From Yoonia sp. SS1-5 (GTDB lineage: Bacteria; Pseudomonadota; Alphaproteobacteria; Rhodobacterales; Rhodobacteraceae), in contig NZ_CP151767.2 in NCBI RefSeq assembly GCF_038443705.2, forward strand, positions 2,232,001 through 2,296,000: DNA of 64,000 nucleotides, written 5' to 3'. A program made the translations under genes and the position numbers. The notes under the pieces were generated by a model, which was not told the DNA's origin, made no database searches, and was given only the letters and a program-made list of their open reading frames with translations. Positions 34,689-43,504 of this stretch are shown here, piece after piece; the first letter of the stretch is position 1, and every line of letters begins with the position of its first letter.

Positions 34689-35726
34689 TCAGACCCACTC
34701 TTCACGACACATTAACCCCAGATCAACCAACTGTCGCCAGTCCTCATAGCGACGCGATTGCGGATTCCACAGATCAGGACCCTGCATCAGTGATCTGTAA
34801 TAACTGTCATAAAGTGCGCTATTTTCAAAGTGTTGTCGCCGGGAAATCGCCTCGCGCGACCTTTCGGCAATATCCGGCAGGAACTTCGTGTGCAAAAGCA
34901 CCCCGGTCATGCGGTTTTGGCCCGGGGGCGCGAACACATCATGCAGACGGGGTGGCACAATCTGGTGCGTTGAACTGACATAGGCGAACCGCCGGTTCCA
35001 ATACACAAATGGGGTCTTGTTCAGCGTTGGCGCGCGTTCCGGCGCTGGCCCAAAAAACACCCGTTCGCGCACACCCCCTTGTATCCACAGATTGCCGTAG
35101 GCCGGATGCCAGCGCGACCGGTAATGCGTGGCATCAAAATAGGGGATCGCATCCAGCGGATTGGTACCCGCGTCAACGTCCGACTGCGTTACCGCACCCT
35201 TGGGACACATGTCGAGCATCAGGGCCCCGAATGACCGCCGCCCCTGTCGGGACAGCCAATCAGCCAGATCGGGCAAGCCCCGGGTGTCGTGTTCGGGGTA
35301 GATCAGCAACTCGTCAGCATCCACTGTCAGGCACCAATGCCCGTGACCAAAGCGCAGGTGTAACCAGCCCAGCCAATCCATCCCGAACCGGGCCAGACGG
35401 TAGCTGGCATCTGTCTGCCACAACGATACGTCAGGTTGATCGCGCAACAGGGCTGCTGTGTCATCATCACTGCTATTGTCGACAAAAAGAAAATGCGCGA
35501 CCCCCAACGCCCGGTAATGCGCCAGGAAATACGGCAGACGCAGCGCCTCGTTATGGACACAGCAGAACGCAAGCACAGCGCCCGGACGGATCAGATGGGT
35601 CCGGTCAGCCGCGGGCCGGATTTCATGCCGCTTGCGCAGGATACGAAACAGCAACCGCCGCCGTTTCCAACGCAGCCGGTAGGCCCGCGCAGCGGCCGCC
35701 CAAAGCGACAGCTGCGGCTTGGGCAT
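34689..35726 (-). CDS. GT2-type glycosyltransferase (paralogue B)
   Basis: A 345-residue paralogue of the downstream enzyme with the same layout: basic N-terminus (YRLRWKRRRLLFRILRKR), CCVHNEALRLPYFLAHY, AHFLFVDNSSDDD, DxD in TVDADELL, and the shared blocks GALMLDMCPKG, NLWIQGG, LNKTPFVYWNRR and YVSSTHQ. ATG 35726 is preferred over TTG 35738. It starts 16 bases after galU ends, which supplies UDP-glucose, but the sugar donor is not known. Confidence 0.8.
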   Translation of the reverse strand: MPKPQLSLWAAAARAYRLRWKRRRLLFRILRKRHEIRPAADRTHLIRPGAVLAFCCVHNEALRLPYFLAHYRALGVAHFLFVDNSSDDDTAALLRDQPDVSLWQTDASYRLARFGMDWLGWLHLRFGHGHWCLTVDADELLIYPEHDTRGLPDLADWLSRQGRRSFGALMLDMCPKGAVTQSDVDAGTNPLDAIPYFDATHYRSRWHPAYGNLWIQGGVRERVFFGPAPERAPTLNKTPFVYWNRRFAYVSSTHQIVPPRLHDVFAPPGQNRMTGVLLHTKFLPDIAERSREAISRRQHFENSALYDSYYRSLMQGPDLWNPQSRRYEDWRQLVDLGLMCREEWV

Positions 35727-35741
35727 GTCTGCGCGCAAGGG

Positions 35742-36635
35742 TTACTCGGCTGCCTTTTTGGCGGACATCATCTCGGTCAGATATTGCTGCAGGTCGTCAC
35801 GCAGCTCGTCTCGCGCCATCGCAAAGGCGACGGTCGCCTGCAAAAAACCGGCCTTGGAGCCACAGTCAAAGCGCTGTCCATCAAAACGGAACCCGAACAC
35901 ATCGCGCCCCTGGCTCAGCTCTGACGCGATGGCGTCGGTCAATTGCAGCTCACCACCGGCGCCCTTGGTGATGTGTTTGAAATTATTCATCACATGCGGG
36001 GTCAAAATATAGCGACCAATCACGGCCAGATTGGACGGTGCTGTGCCGGGGGCAGGTTTTTCGACCATCTTGTTGATCGACATCACGTTGCCGCTGGTAT
36101 CCGCCACATCAAGGATACCGTAGGACGAGGTCTTGTCCGGCGCCACTTCCATCGCGGCCACCATGGCACCGCCAATTTCTTCATAGGCTTCGACCATCTG
36201 CTGCAGGCAGGGTTTTTCCGCCGCAATCACGTCATCGGGCAGGATCACGGCAAATGGTTCATTGCCAATCAGTTTTGCGGCACAGTAAACCGCATGGCCC
36301 AGACCCAATGGCTTGTGCTGCCGGATATAGGCAATTGCACCGCTATCCATGTTTGTGGTGCGCAGAATATCCAGCAATTCTTTCTTGCCTGACGCCTCAA
36401 GCGCGGCTTCCAGATCAGGCGCGAGGTCAAAATAATCCTCCAGCGCCGTCTTTCCGCGTGACGTCACAAAAATAAAGTCCTCGATGCCGGCGGCGCGCGC
36501 CTCGTCAATCGCGTATTGGATCAACGGGCGGTCAACCAGCGTCATGATCTCCTTGGGCACGGATTTGGTCGCGGGCAAGAACCGCGTTCCCAACCCGGCT
36601 ACGGGGAAAATCGCCTTGGTGACTTTTCTACTCAT
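35742..36635 (-). CDS. galU: UTP-glucose-1-phosphate uridylyltransferase
   Basis: A 297-residue nucleotidyltransferase with the signature AIFPVAGLGTRFLPATKSVPKE at the N-terminus and the substrate segments VEKPAPGTAPSNLAVIGRY and LTDAI. It makes UDP-glucose from glucose-1-phosphate and UTP, feeding surface polysaccharide synthesis and possibly glucosylglycerate formation. GAAAGAG precedes ATG 36635. It heads the leftward glycosyltransferase and sulfotransferase genes. Confidence 0.94.
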   Translation of the reverse strand: MSRKVTKAIFPVAGLGTRFLPATKSVPKEIMTLVDRPLIQYAIDEARAAGIEDFIFVTSRGKTALEDYFDLAPDLEAALEASGKKELLDILRTTNMDSGAIAYIRQHKPLGLGHAVYCAAKLIGNEPFAVILPDDVIAAEKPCLQQMVEAYEEIGGAMVAAMEVAPDKTSSYGILDVADTSGNVMSINKMVEKPAPGTAPSNLAVIGRYILTPHVMNNFKHITKGAGGELQLTDAIASELSQGRDVFGFRFDGQRFDCGSKAGFLQATVAFAMARDELRDDLQQYLTEMMSAKKAAE

Positions 36636-36781
36636 TTCAACTCTTTCTGGCTAAATACGCTTTCGATTATGCCGCGTTCTGTAACACGCATCCGTCTGAT
36701 GCAAAAGAAAACTCCGTAAATTCGGCGGAATTGAGGTGATCCTGATCTGCCTGCCGCAAAACTGCAAAGAAATCGTAAGTT

Positions 36782-37582
36782 TCAGGCGAGGTTCATGTCC
36801 AGAAGCATCGCTTCGATTCGCGGAACGTCTTCGGGATTATTCAATTCCCAGAACTGCCTGCCCCGGGCGTCAACCTCGACACAGCGCACCGACGCACCGT
36901 TTTCGAGAAACCGCAACTGCTCTAACCCCTCGAGGTCTTCGAGCGGCCCGACAGCCCACTCTTGATACGCTGCCAGCGCATCCGGACGATACGCATAGAC
37001 GCCCACATGGTGAAAGACGGGCGTCTGTGCATCATCCGCATAGGTCTGGCCGGTGAACGGTATTACCTCTTTCGAGAAATAGAGCGCCTGCCGGTCCACC
37101 CCGAAAACCGCAGTTGTTCCGCCGACCCGTCCGGCGCGCCGGTCCTGCAAGAAACCGTTCAGCGCCCGCCCGTCTGTGCGCAAAACCGGCGTGGCGGCGG
37201 CGGCCTGCGGGTTTTGGCGCAGATCCGCGATCAGGTCTTCGACAAACCAGGCCGGTGTCAGGGGCGCGTCGCCCTGCAGATTGACGACCATGTCGAATGT
37301 GTCGTCAATCCGGCCCAGCGCATCTGCACAACGTTCAGTCCCGTTTTTGCAGGCGGTCGAGGTCATCACCACATCTGCGCCGAAATCCTCTGCCGCCTTC
37401 TGGATGCGCGTGTCATCAGTGGCAACAACCACGCGCGCCACGCCGGAAACGGACATAGCAGCCCGCCACGAACGTTCAATCAGGCTCTGGCTGGTGCCGG
37501 TTGCCCCCCGCAATTGCACAAGCGGCTTGCCCGGATAGCGGGTCGAGGCGTATCGCGCCGGAATGACTATCAGAACGCGCAT
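36782..37582 (-). CDS. kdsB: 3-deoxy-manno-octulosonate cytidylyltransferase
   Basis: A 266-residue enzyme that activates KDO as CMP-KDO for lipopolysaccharide or capsule. Signatures are the N-terminal VIPARYASTRYPGKPL, the segment VNLQGDAPL and FHHVGVYAYRPDAL. Its ATG overlaps the cysQ stop as TGATG. The related kdsD gene is at 26366-27334. Confidence 0.92.
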   Translation of the reverse strand: MRVLIVIPARYASTRYPGKPLVQLRGATGTSQSLIERSWRAAMSVSGVARVVVATDDTRIQKAAEDFGADVVMTSTACKNGTERCADALGRIDDTFDMVVNLQGDAPLTPAWFVEDLIADLRQNPQAAAATPVLRTDGRALNGFLQDRRAGRVGGTTAVFGVDRQALYFSKEVIPFTGQTYADDAQTPVFHHVGVYAYRPDALAAYQEWAVGPLEDLEGLEQLRFLENGASVRCVEVDARGRQFWELNNPEDVPRIEAMLLDMNLA

Positions 37583-38379
37583 CAGGCTTTTTCCAATACA
37601 ACATCGGGACTGGTTGCGATGAAGAACGGGTTTTCAAAGCCGGGCTTGCCGTAAAGCAACGGCTGGTGATTGTCGAAACGCACAACCTTGCCACCGGCGC
37701 CGGACAGAACCGCGTGACCAGCGGCTGTATCCCACTCCATCGTGCGGCCCAGCCGGGGATAAAGATCGGCCTCACCCGCCGCCACAAGGCAGAATTTCAG
37801 GGAGGATCCGGCGCTTTTCATATCTGCGACCCGGTAGCGGTTGATATAATCATCCGTTGCCTGATCCCGGTGCGATTTCGAGGCCACGACAAGCAGGGCT
37901 GCATTGTCAGGATCCGATACGCGCAATGGGGTCTGCTGACCCACCGCGCCGGCGTCAAACGGACCATGTTCCTCGACGGTTTCGCCCGTGGCCGTCGTGT
38001 AGAACATCCGGCCCTTCGCGGGGGCATAGACAATACCACGGATCGGCACACCATCGACAACATAGGCGATATTGACCGTAAAATCGCCGCGCCGTTTGAT
38101 GAATTCCTTGGTGCCATCCAGCGGGTCGACGATCAGGAATGTGGTGACCTGCTGTGTGTGGGTGCTTGCCTGCTCTTCTGTGACAACGGGAGTGTCCGGG
38201 AATGCCGCGGTCAGCCCGGCAAACAAAATCCTGTCTGCAGCCTCGTCCGCAGCGGTGACAGGGCTGTCATCGCTTTTGGAGCGCACGTCGAAATCAGGGG
38301 ATTGATAAATCTCCATGATCTTTTCACCGGCCGCAATCGAAAGGCTGCGCATTTCCTCAACCAGACGATCAAAATCCAT
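37582..38379 (-). CDS. cysQ: 3'(2'),5'-bisphosphate nucleotidase
   Basis: A 265-residue inositol-monophosphatase-fold enzyme with the metal-binding motif DPLDGTKEF and the C-terminal WDTAAGHAV. CysQ hydrolyses PAP to AMP, relieving product inhibition of sulphate-activation and sulfotransferase reactions. That fits the sulfotransferase gene nearby. I chose ATG 38379, which has AAAGGAT seven to eight bases upstream; a longer frame adds a 74-residue unconserved extension. Confidence 0.93.
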   Translation of the reverse strand: MDFDRLVEEMRSLSIAAGEKIMEIYQSPDFDVRSKSDDSPVTAADEAADRILFAGLTAAFPDTPVVTEEQASTHTQQVTTFLIVDPLDGTKEFIKRRGDFTVNIAYVVDGVPIRGIVYAPAKGRMFYTTATGETVEEHGPFDAGAVGQQTPLRVSDPDNAALLVVASKSHRDQATDDYINRYRVADMKSAGSSLKFCLVAAGEADLYPRLGRTMEWDTAAGHAVLSGAGGKVVRFDNHQPLLYGKPGFENPFFIATSPDVVLEKA

Positions 38380-38502
38380 CACACATCCTTTGCATTTGCC
38401 CCCGTGTTCATTGAAAATCAGTGATTTATCCCTTATGCGTTGCGCATTGCCTGACAGCAAGCTGTTGCCGCCCTTCACCGGGCCAAGCGGAAAGAAACCT
38501 GC

Positions 38503-39324
38503 ATGTTCCAGATCAGCGACAGATCGACACGGGTGCGCGGCGCCCTGAGCATGGCAGAGCTTGTCTATCATTCGATTGTACGTGAATTGCGCAAGGGCCA
38601 TCGCAACGCGCTGATCGGGCTGATCCTGAATATGACCCAGGTGATGACGCTGGTCCTTGCATTCTATGTCATGTTCATTCTGATCGGCCTGCGGGGGGTC
38701 CCGTTGCGCGGCGATTTCCTGCTCTACATCATGTCAGGCATCTTTGTTTATATCAGCCATATCAAGGCGCTTAGCGCTGTGCGTGGGTCCGAAGGGCCCG
38801 CGTCGCCGATGATGCAGCATGCGCCGATGAATACGATGATCGCCATTTGCGCGTCGGCGGTGTCATCGCTCTATATCCAGATATTGTCGCTTTTTGTGGT
38901 GCTGGCGATCTACCATATCGCGTTCACGCCGATTTCGATCTACGCCCCGATTGCGGCGATGGGAATGATGTTGCTTGCGTGGTTCTCGGGTGTTGCGGTG
39001 GGCATGGTGTTTCTGGCGATGAATCCCTGGGCGCCCGGATTTGTGACGCTGCTTGCAACGATCTATGTGCGGGTGAACATGTTGGCATCGGGCAAGATGT
39101 TTGTGGCAAATGCATTGCCGGCCTCGCGGCTGGACCTTTTTGACTGGAACCCGCTCTTTCACATCATTGACCAGATGCGCGGGTTCGTGTTCCTGCATTA
39201 CAACCCGCATTATTCGTCGTGGCAGTACGCCTTTTACGTCGCCGTCGTGCTGTTGGTCATCGGTTTGATGGGCGAATTTTTCACCCGCAGACAGGTCTCG
39301 ATCAGCTGGGCTGCCGGACGTTGA
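38503..39324 (+). CDS. ABC-2 type export permease, capsule/polysaccharide exporter-like
   Basis: A 273-residue inner-membrane protein with about six hydrophobic helices and the layout of KpsM/CtrC-type permeases, including an amphipathic N-terminus and GLILNMTQVMTLV for the first helix. These form homodimers with an ABC ATPase to export capsule or O-antigen. No ATPase gene is adjacent, so the partner must be encoded elsewhere. It is divergent from cysQ-kdsB. Confidence 0.78.
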   Translation: MFQISDRSTRVRGALSMAELVYHSIVRELRKGHRNALIGLILNMTQVMTLVLAFYVMFILIGLRGVPLRGDFLLYIMSGIFVYISHIKALSAVRGSEGPASPMMQHAPMNTMIAICASAVSSLYIQILSLFVVLAIYHIAFTPISIYAPIAAMGMMLLAWFSGVAVGMVFLAMNPWAPGFVTLLATIYVRVNMLASGKMFVANALPASRLDLFDWNPLFHIIDQMRGFVFLHYNPHYSSWQYAFYVAVVLLVIGLMGEFFTRRQVSISWAAGR

Positions 39325-39399
39325 GTTCGCGATTAACCGATGCATCGCGCCCAACAGCGGAAATTCCGTTTTTTTCGCGGTTTTCTCACCAGACCGGCG

Positions 39400-39428
39400 G
39401 TTGCAGCCCCTAAATCGCATCCCTATAT
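39400..39428 (+). promoter_or_regulatory. Probable heat-shock (RpoH-type) promoter of dnaK
   Basis: GTTG at 39400-39403 is followed after 18 bases by CCTATAT at 39422-39428, close to the alphaproteobacterial sigma-32 pattern CTTG-N17/18-CYTATNT. It lies about 115 bases ahead of the dnaK start. No CIRCE repeat was seen, in agreement with heat-shock control by RpoH rather than HrcA. Confidence 0.55.
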
Positions 39429-39541
39429 ACGCCAAGATCATTGTTTGGGGCTAATCCCCTGATCAGACTCATAGAAACTGGCGCGGGTGCCTCAAATGGG
39501 TTCGCGCTGCTCAAACCGCCTAAAGTAGAGGGATTTGAAAA

Positions 39542-41461
39542 ATGGCCAAAGTAATTGGTATCGACCTGGGAACGACCAACTCCTGTATCGCCATCATGGA
39601 TGGCTCTAAACCACGCGTTATTGAAAATGCCGAAGGGGCGCGCACAACGCCGTCTATCGTGGCATTCACTGATGACGAACGCCTCGTTGGCCAGCCAGCC
39701 AAGCGTCAGGCCGTCACAAACCCTGAAAACACGATCTTTGCGGTCAAGCGTCTGATCGGTCGCCGGTTCGACGACAAGGACCTTGCCAAAGACAAAAAGA
39801 ACATGCCCTTCGCCGTGATCGACGGCGGCAACGGGGACGCATGGGTTGAAAGCCGGGGCGAGAAATATTCGCCGTCGCAAATCTCGGCCTTCATTCTGGG
39901 CAAGATGAAAGAAACCGCCGAGACATATCTTGGCGAAGACGTGACCCAAGCGGTTATCACCGTACCGGCCTATTTCAACGACGCCCAGCGTCAGGCCACC
40001 AAAGATGCGGGCAAGATCGCTGGTCTTGAAGTTCTGCGGATCATCAACGAGCCGACAGCCGCCGCATTGGCCTACGGCCTCGACAAGAAAGACAGCAAGA
40101 CAATCGCCGTCTATGACCTTGGCGGTGGTACATTCGACGTCACGATCCTGGAAATTGACGATGGTCTGTTCGAAGTGAAATCCACCAACGGGGATACATT
40201 CCTTGGCGGTGAAGATTTTGACATGCGGATCGTCAACTACCTCGCGGATGAGTTCAAGAAAGAGAACTCTGTCGATCTGACCAAGGACAAGATGGCGTTG
40301 CAACGTCTGAAGGAAGCCGCCGAAAAGGCAAAGATCGAGCTTTCGTCCTCGTCCAGCACCGAAATCAACCAACCGTTTATCTCGATGGGATCAAACGGGC
40401 AGCCCCTGCACATGGTCATGAAACTGACCCGCGCCAAGCTGGAAAGCCTGGTTGGTGATCTGATCAAGGCCTCCCTGAAGCCATGCAAGGAAGCCATCAA
40501 GGATGCAGGCCTGTCCACATCCGATATCGACGAGGTTGTTCTGGTCGGTGGTATGACCCGGATGCCAAAGGTGAAGGAAGAAGTTGCCAAGTTCTTTGGC
40601 AAGGAAGCCCACCAGGGTGTGAACCCTGATGAAGTGGTCGCCATGGGTGCTGCCATCCAGGCCGGCGTTCTGCAAGGTGACGTCAAGGACGTTGTTCTGC
40701 TCGACGTGACCCCGCTTTCGCTGGGCATTGAAACCCTTGGTGGTGTATTCACTCGTCTGATCGACCGGAACACAACGATCCCGACGAAGAAGTCTCAGGT
40801 CTTCTCGACCGCCGAAGACAACCAGAACGCAGTGACACTGCGCGTCTTCCAGGGTGAGCGTGAGATGGCCGCCGACAACAAGATGTTGGGCCAGTTCAAC
40901 CTTGAAGACATCCCGCCTGCACCACGCGGCATGCCACAGATCGAGGTGACCTTTGACATCGACGCCAATGGTATCGTCGAGGTCGGCGCCAAGGATAAAG
41001 GCACCGGCAAAGAGCAGAAGATCACGATCCAGGCCTCTGGCGGTCTGTCGGATGACGATATCGACGCAATGGTCAAAGACGCCGAAGAGAACGCGGAAGC
41101 CGATAAAGAGCGCCGCGAGCTTGTGGATGCCCGCAACCAGGCCGAAAGCCTGATCCACTCGACCGAAAAGTCGATGGAAGAGCATGCCGATAAGGTTGAC
41201 CCGACAACCATCGAGGCGATCGAACTTGCGATTGCTGCGCTGAAGGATGATCTGGAAGCAGACGATGCGAAGGCCGAGAAGATCAAGTCTGGCATCCAGA
41301 ACGTGACCGAAGCCGCGATGAAATTGGGTGAGGCGATCTACAAAGCCCAGCAAGAGGAAGAAGGCGAAGCCGAGCCCGAAGCACGTGGGGCTGACCAGGG
41401 CGACGACGACATCCTTGACGCCGATTTCGAAGATCTCGACGACGAAAAGCGTGACAACTAA
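39542..41461 (+). CDS. dnaK: Chaperone DnaK (Hsp70)
   Basis: A 639-residue Hsp70 of normal length. The ATPase domain starts [10 protein letters not shown] and has [14 protein letters not shown] and [12 protein letters not shown]. The linker [15 protein letters not shown] leads to the substrate-binding domain, and the protein ends with an acidic tail ([11 protein letters not shown]). It folds and protects proteins together with DnaJ, encoded 76 bases downstream beyond a terminator hairpin. Confidence 0.97.
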   Translation: MAKVIGIDLGTTNSCIAIMDGSKPRVIENAEGARTTPSIVAFTDDERLVGQPAKRQAVTNPENTIFAVKRLIGRRFDDKDLAKDKKNMPFAVIDGGNGDAWVESRGEKYSPSQISAFILGKMKETAETYLGEDVTQAVITVPAYFNDAQRQATKDAGKIAGLEVLRIINEPTAAALAYGLDKKDSKTIAVYDLGGGTFDVTILEIDDGLFEVKSTNGDTFLGGEDFDMRIVNYLADEFKKENSVDLTKDKMALQRLKEAAEKAKIELSSSSSTEINQPFISMGSNGQPLHMVMKLTRAKLESLVGDLIKASLKPCKEAIKDAGLSTSDIDEVVLVGGMTRMPKVKEEVAKFFGKEAHQGVNPDEVVAMGAAIQAGVLQGDVKDVVLLDVTPLSLGIETLGGVFTRLIDRNTTIPTKKSQVFSTAEDNQNAVTLRVFQGEREMAADNKMLGQFNLEDIPPAPRGMPQIEVTFDIDANGIVEVGAKDKGTGKEQKITIQASGGLSDDDIDAMVKDAEENAEADKERRELVDARNQAESLIHSTEKSMEEHADKVDPTTIEAIELAIAALKDDLEADDAKAEKIKSGIQNVTEAAMKLGEAIYKAQQEEEGEAEPEARGADQGDDDILDADFEDLDDEKRDN

Positions 41462-41485
41462 GGCTTTGGCCTGCTGAGGAAATTT

Positions 41486-41514
41486 GACCGGCCCGTGATC
41501 CGGGCCGGTCTTTT
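41486..41514 (+). terminator. Intrinsic terminator between dnaK and dnaJ
   Basis: A perfect ten-base stem, GACCGGCCCG (41486-41495) with CGGGCCGGTC (41501-41510), has a five-base loop and is followed by TTTT. It lies in the 76-base gap between dnaK and dnaJ. It probably lets only part of the transcription continue, lowering DnaJ relative to DnaK. Confidence 0.85.
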
Positions 41515-41537
41515 CCGTTCCCAAGGGGAAGAATACC

Positions 41538-42680
41538 ATGGCAAAACGTGACTATTACGATGTGCTTGGCGTCGCGAAAGGTGCAGACGCCGCTGCCATC
41601 AAGAAAGCCTACCGCCAAAAGGCCAAAGAGCTGCACCCGGACCGCAATTCGGACAACCCGAATGCCGAGGCGCAATTCAAAGAGGCCAACGAAGCCTACG
41701 AGGTTCTCAAAGACGCTGACAAGAAAGCGGCCTATGACCGTTACGGACATGCTGCGTTCGAAAATGGCATGGGCGGGGGCGGTCAACGCGGCGCGCATCC
41801 CGGTGATTTCGGCAGCGCCTTTTCCGACGTTTTTGACGACCTGTTCGGCGATTTCATGGGCGGCGGGCGTGGCCGGACTGGCCGCGGCGGCGCCCAGCGC
41901 GGGAACGATCTGCGCTATAATCTGCGCATCAACCTTGAAGACGCCTTTGCGGGGCTTCAAAAGACCATCAACGTGCCCACGGCTGTCGGCTGCGGGTCTT
42001 GCAACGGCACCGGTGCCGAAGGCGGGTCAGAGCCGCAGAACTGCCCCACCTGCAATGGTATGGGCAAGGTACGCGCCCAGCAGGGCTTCTTCACCGTTGA
42101 GCGGACCTGCCCCACCTGTTCCGGGATGGGTCAGACGATCAAGAACCCCTGCAACACCTGCAACGGACAGGGCCGGGTCGAGAAAGAGAAATCGCTGTCA
42201 GTCAATATCCCCGCTGGCGTTGAAACCGGCACACGCATTCGTCTGGCCGGCGAAGGCGAGGCCGGGATGCGCGGCGGTCCTACCGGTGACCTCTATATTT
42301 TCATCGAGGTAAACGATCACCAGCTGTTTGAACGCGACAACACCAACCTCTATTGCCGGGTTCCGGTATCGGTTGCGACAGCCGCCCTTGGTGGCGAGAT
42401 CGAGGTTCCCACGATTGATGGCGGTCGGAGCCGCGTCAAAGTCCCCGAAGGCTCGCAATCGGGTCGTCAGATGCGCCTGCGCGGCAAAGGGATGCCTGCA
42501 CTACGCGGCGGCGGAAGCGGCGATATGTTCATCGAATTGATGGTAGAGACCCCTGTCAAACTGACGACACGTCAGAAAGAGTTGCTGCGCGAGTTCGATA
42601 CGTTGAGCAAGGACAACAACCCGCAGGAATCCAACTTTTTCAGCTCCGTCAAAAGCTTTTGGGATTCGATGAAGGGCTGA
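41538..42680 (+). CDS. dnaJ: Co-chaperone DnaJ (Hsp40)
   Basis: A 380-residue class A J-protein. The J domain (residues 1-70) contains the essential HPD in [12 protein letters not shown] glycine-rich linker follows, then four zinc-binding CxxCxGxG-type repeats ([41 protein letters not shown]) and the C-terminal substrate domains. It stimulates DnaK ATPase and delivers clients. Confidence 0.97.
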   Translation: MAKRDYYDVLGVAKGADAAAIKKAYRQKAKELHPDRNSDNPNAEAQFKEANEAYEVLKDADKKAAYDRYGHAAFENGMGGGGQRGAHPGDFGSAFSDVFDDLFGDFMGGGRGRTGRGGAQRGNDLRYNLRINLEDAFAGLQKTINVPTAVGCGSCNGTGAEGGSEPQNCPTCNGMGKVRAQQGFFTVERTCPTCSGMGQTIKNPCNTCNGQGRVEKEKSLSVNIPAGVETGTRIRLAGEGEAGMRGGPTGDLYIFIEVNDHQLFERDNTNLYCRVPVSVATAALGGEIEVPTIDGGRSRVKVPEGSQSGRQMRLRGKGMPALRGGGSGDMFIELMVETPVKLTTRQKELLREFDTLSKDNNPQESNFFSSVKSFWDSMKG

Positions 42681-42719
42681 CGCTCGCCTATGTTTATCGT
42701 TCCTTAACCGGAATCGAAC

Positions 42720-42744
42720 AACGGTTCGGTCATGAACCGTTTTT
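42720..42744 (+). terminator. Terminator-like hairpin spanning the radC start codon
   Basis: AACGGTTC (42720-42727) pairs perfectly with GAACCGTT (42734-42741) around a six-base loop and is followed by TTTT. The radC ATG at 42732 lies at the loop/3'-arm boundary. It may end dnaJ transcription, hide the radC start, or both. No ribosome binding site is visible ahead of that ATG. Confidence 0.6.
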
Positions 42745-43490
42745 CCGAGACCCGCTCGCTCTTTGCGGATAACGACGACGTTGTCGAGGTGGCACCACTC
42801 CCCAAGGGGCGGGTGCCGTCCTATATGCAAGATCACCGAAAACGCCTGCGCGAGCGGTTTCTGGCAGGTGGCGCGACCCCGATGCCGGACTATGAATTGC
42901 TGGAACTTGTTTTGTTTCGCGCAATCCCCCGACAAGATGTGAAACCACTGGCCCGCCTGCTGGTCGATACGTTTGGTGATTTCAACCGCGTTCTGTCAGC
43001 CCCGATCCCACAGCTTCAACAGATCAAGGGGGCCGGTCCTGCCGTTATCACGGAACTCAAGATTGTCGAGGCGGCCGCGCAGCGATTGGCCCGTGCAAAG
43101 GTGATGCAACGCCATGTCATGTCCAGTTGGGATGCTTTGTTGGATTACTGTCACACGGTCATGGCCCACCGCGACACCGAACAGTTCCGGATTCTGTATC
43201 TGGATACCAAGAACGTCCTGATCGCGGATGAGGCACAAGCCCAGGGAACGGTGGACCACGTGCCGGTTTACCCACGCGAGGTTGTCAAACGGGCGTTGGA
43301 ATTGAACGCGGCGGCCATCATTCTGGTGCATAACCACCCATCGGGCGACCCGACCCCATCCGCCGCGGATATCGCGATGACCGAACAGATCAATCAGGCC
43401 GCCAAGTCATTGGCTGTCACCGTTCACGACCACCTGATTATCGGAAAGTCCTGTGAATTAAGCTTTCGGGCCGAGGGGTTGCTGACCTAG
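42732..43490 (+). CDS. radC: RadC family protein (JAB/MPN domain)
   Basis: A 252-residue protein with a helix-hairpin-helix-like N-terminal part (QIKGAGPAVITELKIVEA) and a C-terminal JAMM metalloprotease-like domain with HNHPSGDPTPSAAD. Its biochemical role is unsettled despite the historical DNA-repair name. The start codon at 42732 sits in a hairpin. It converges on the unknown gene at 43501-44493, with the two stop codons inside one inverted repeat. Confidence 0.92.
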   Translation: MNRFSETRSLFADNDDVVEVAPLPKGRVPSYMQDHRKRLRERFLAGGATPMPDYELLELVLFRAIPRQDVKPLARLLVDTFGDFNRVLSAPIPQLQQIKGAGPAVITELKIVEAAAQRLARAKVMQRHVMSSWDALLDYCHTVMAHRDTEQFRILYLDTKNVLIADEAQAQGTVDHVPVYPREVVKRALELNAAAIILVHNHPSGDPTPSAADIAMTEQINQAAKSLAVTVHDHLIIGKSCELSFRAEGLLT

Positions 43491-43504
43491 GGTCCTGACC
43501 CTAG
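43487..43504. repeat. Inverted repeat holding both convergent stop codons
   Basis: CTAGGGTC (43487-43494) and GACCCTAG (43497-43504) are perfect inverted arms around CT. The radC stop TAG (43488-43490) and the facing gene's stop (CTA on this strand, 43501-43503) both fall inside it. There is no T tract on either side, so it is not a standard intrinsic terminator. Confidence 0.6.

Noticed and set aside
39325..39541. CIRCE element ahead of dnaK
   Set aside because: No TTAGCACTC-N9-GAGTGCTAA-like repeat was found; only an RpoH-type promoter pattern is visible.
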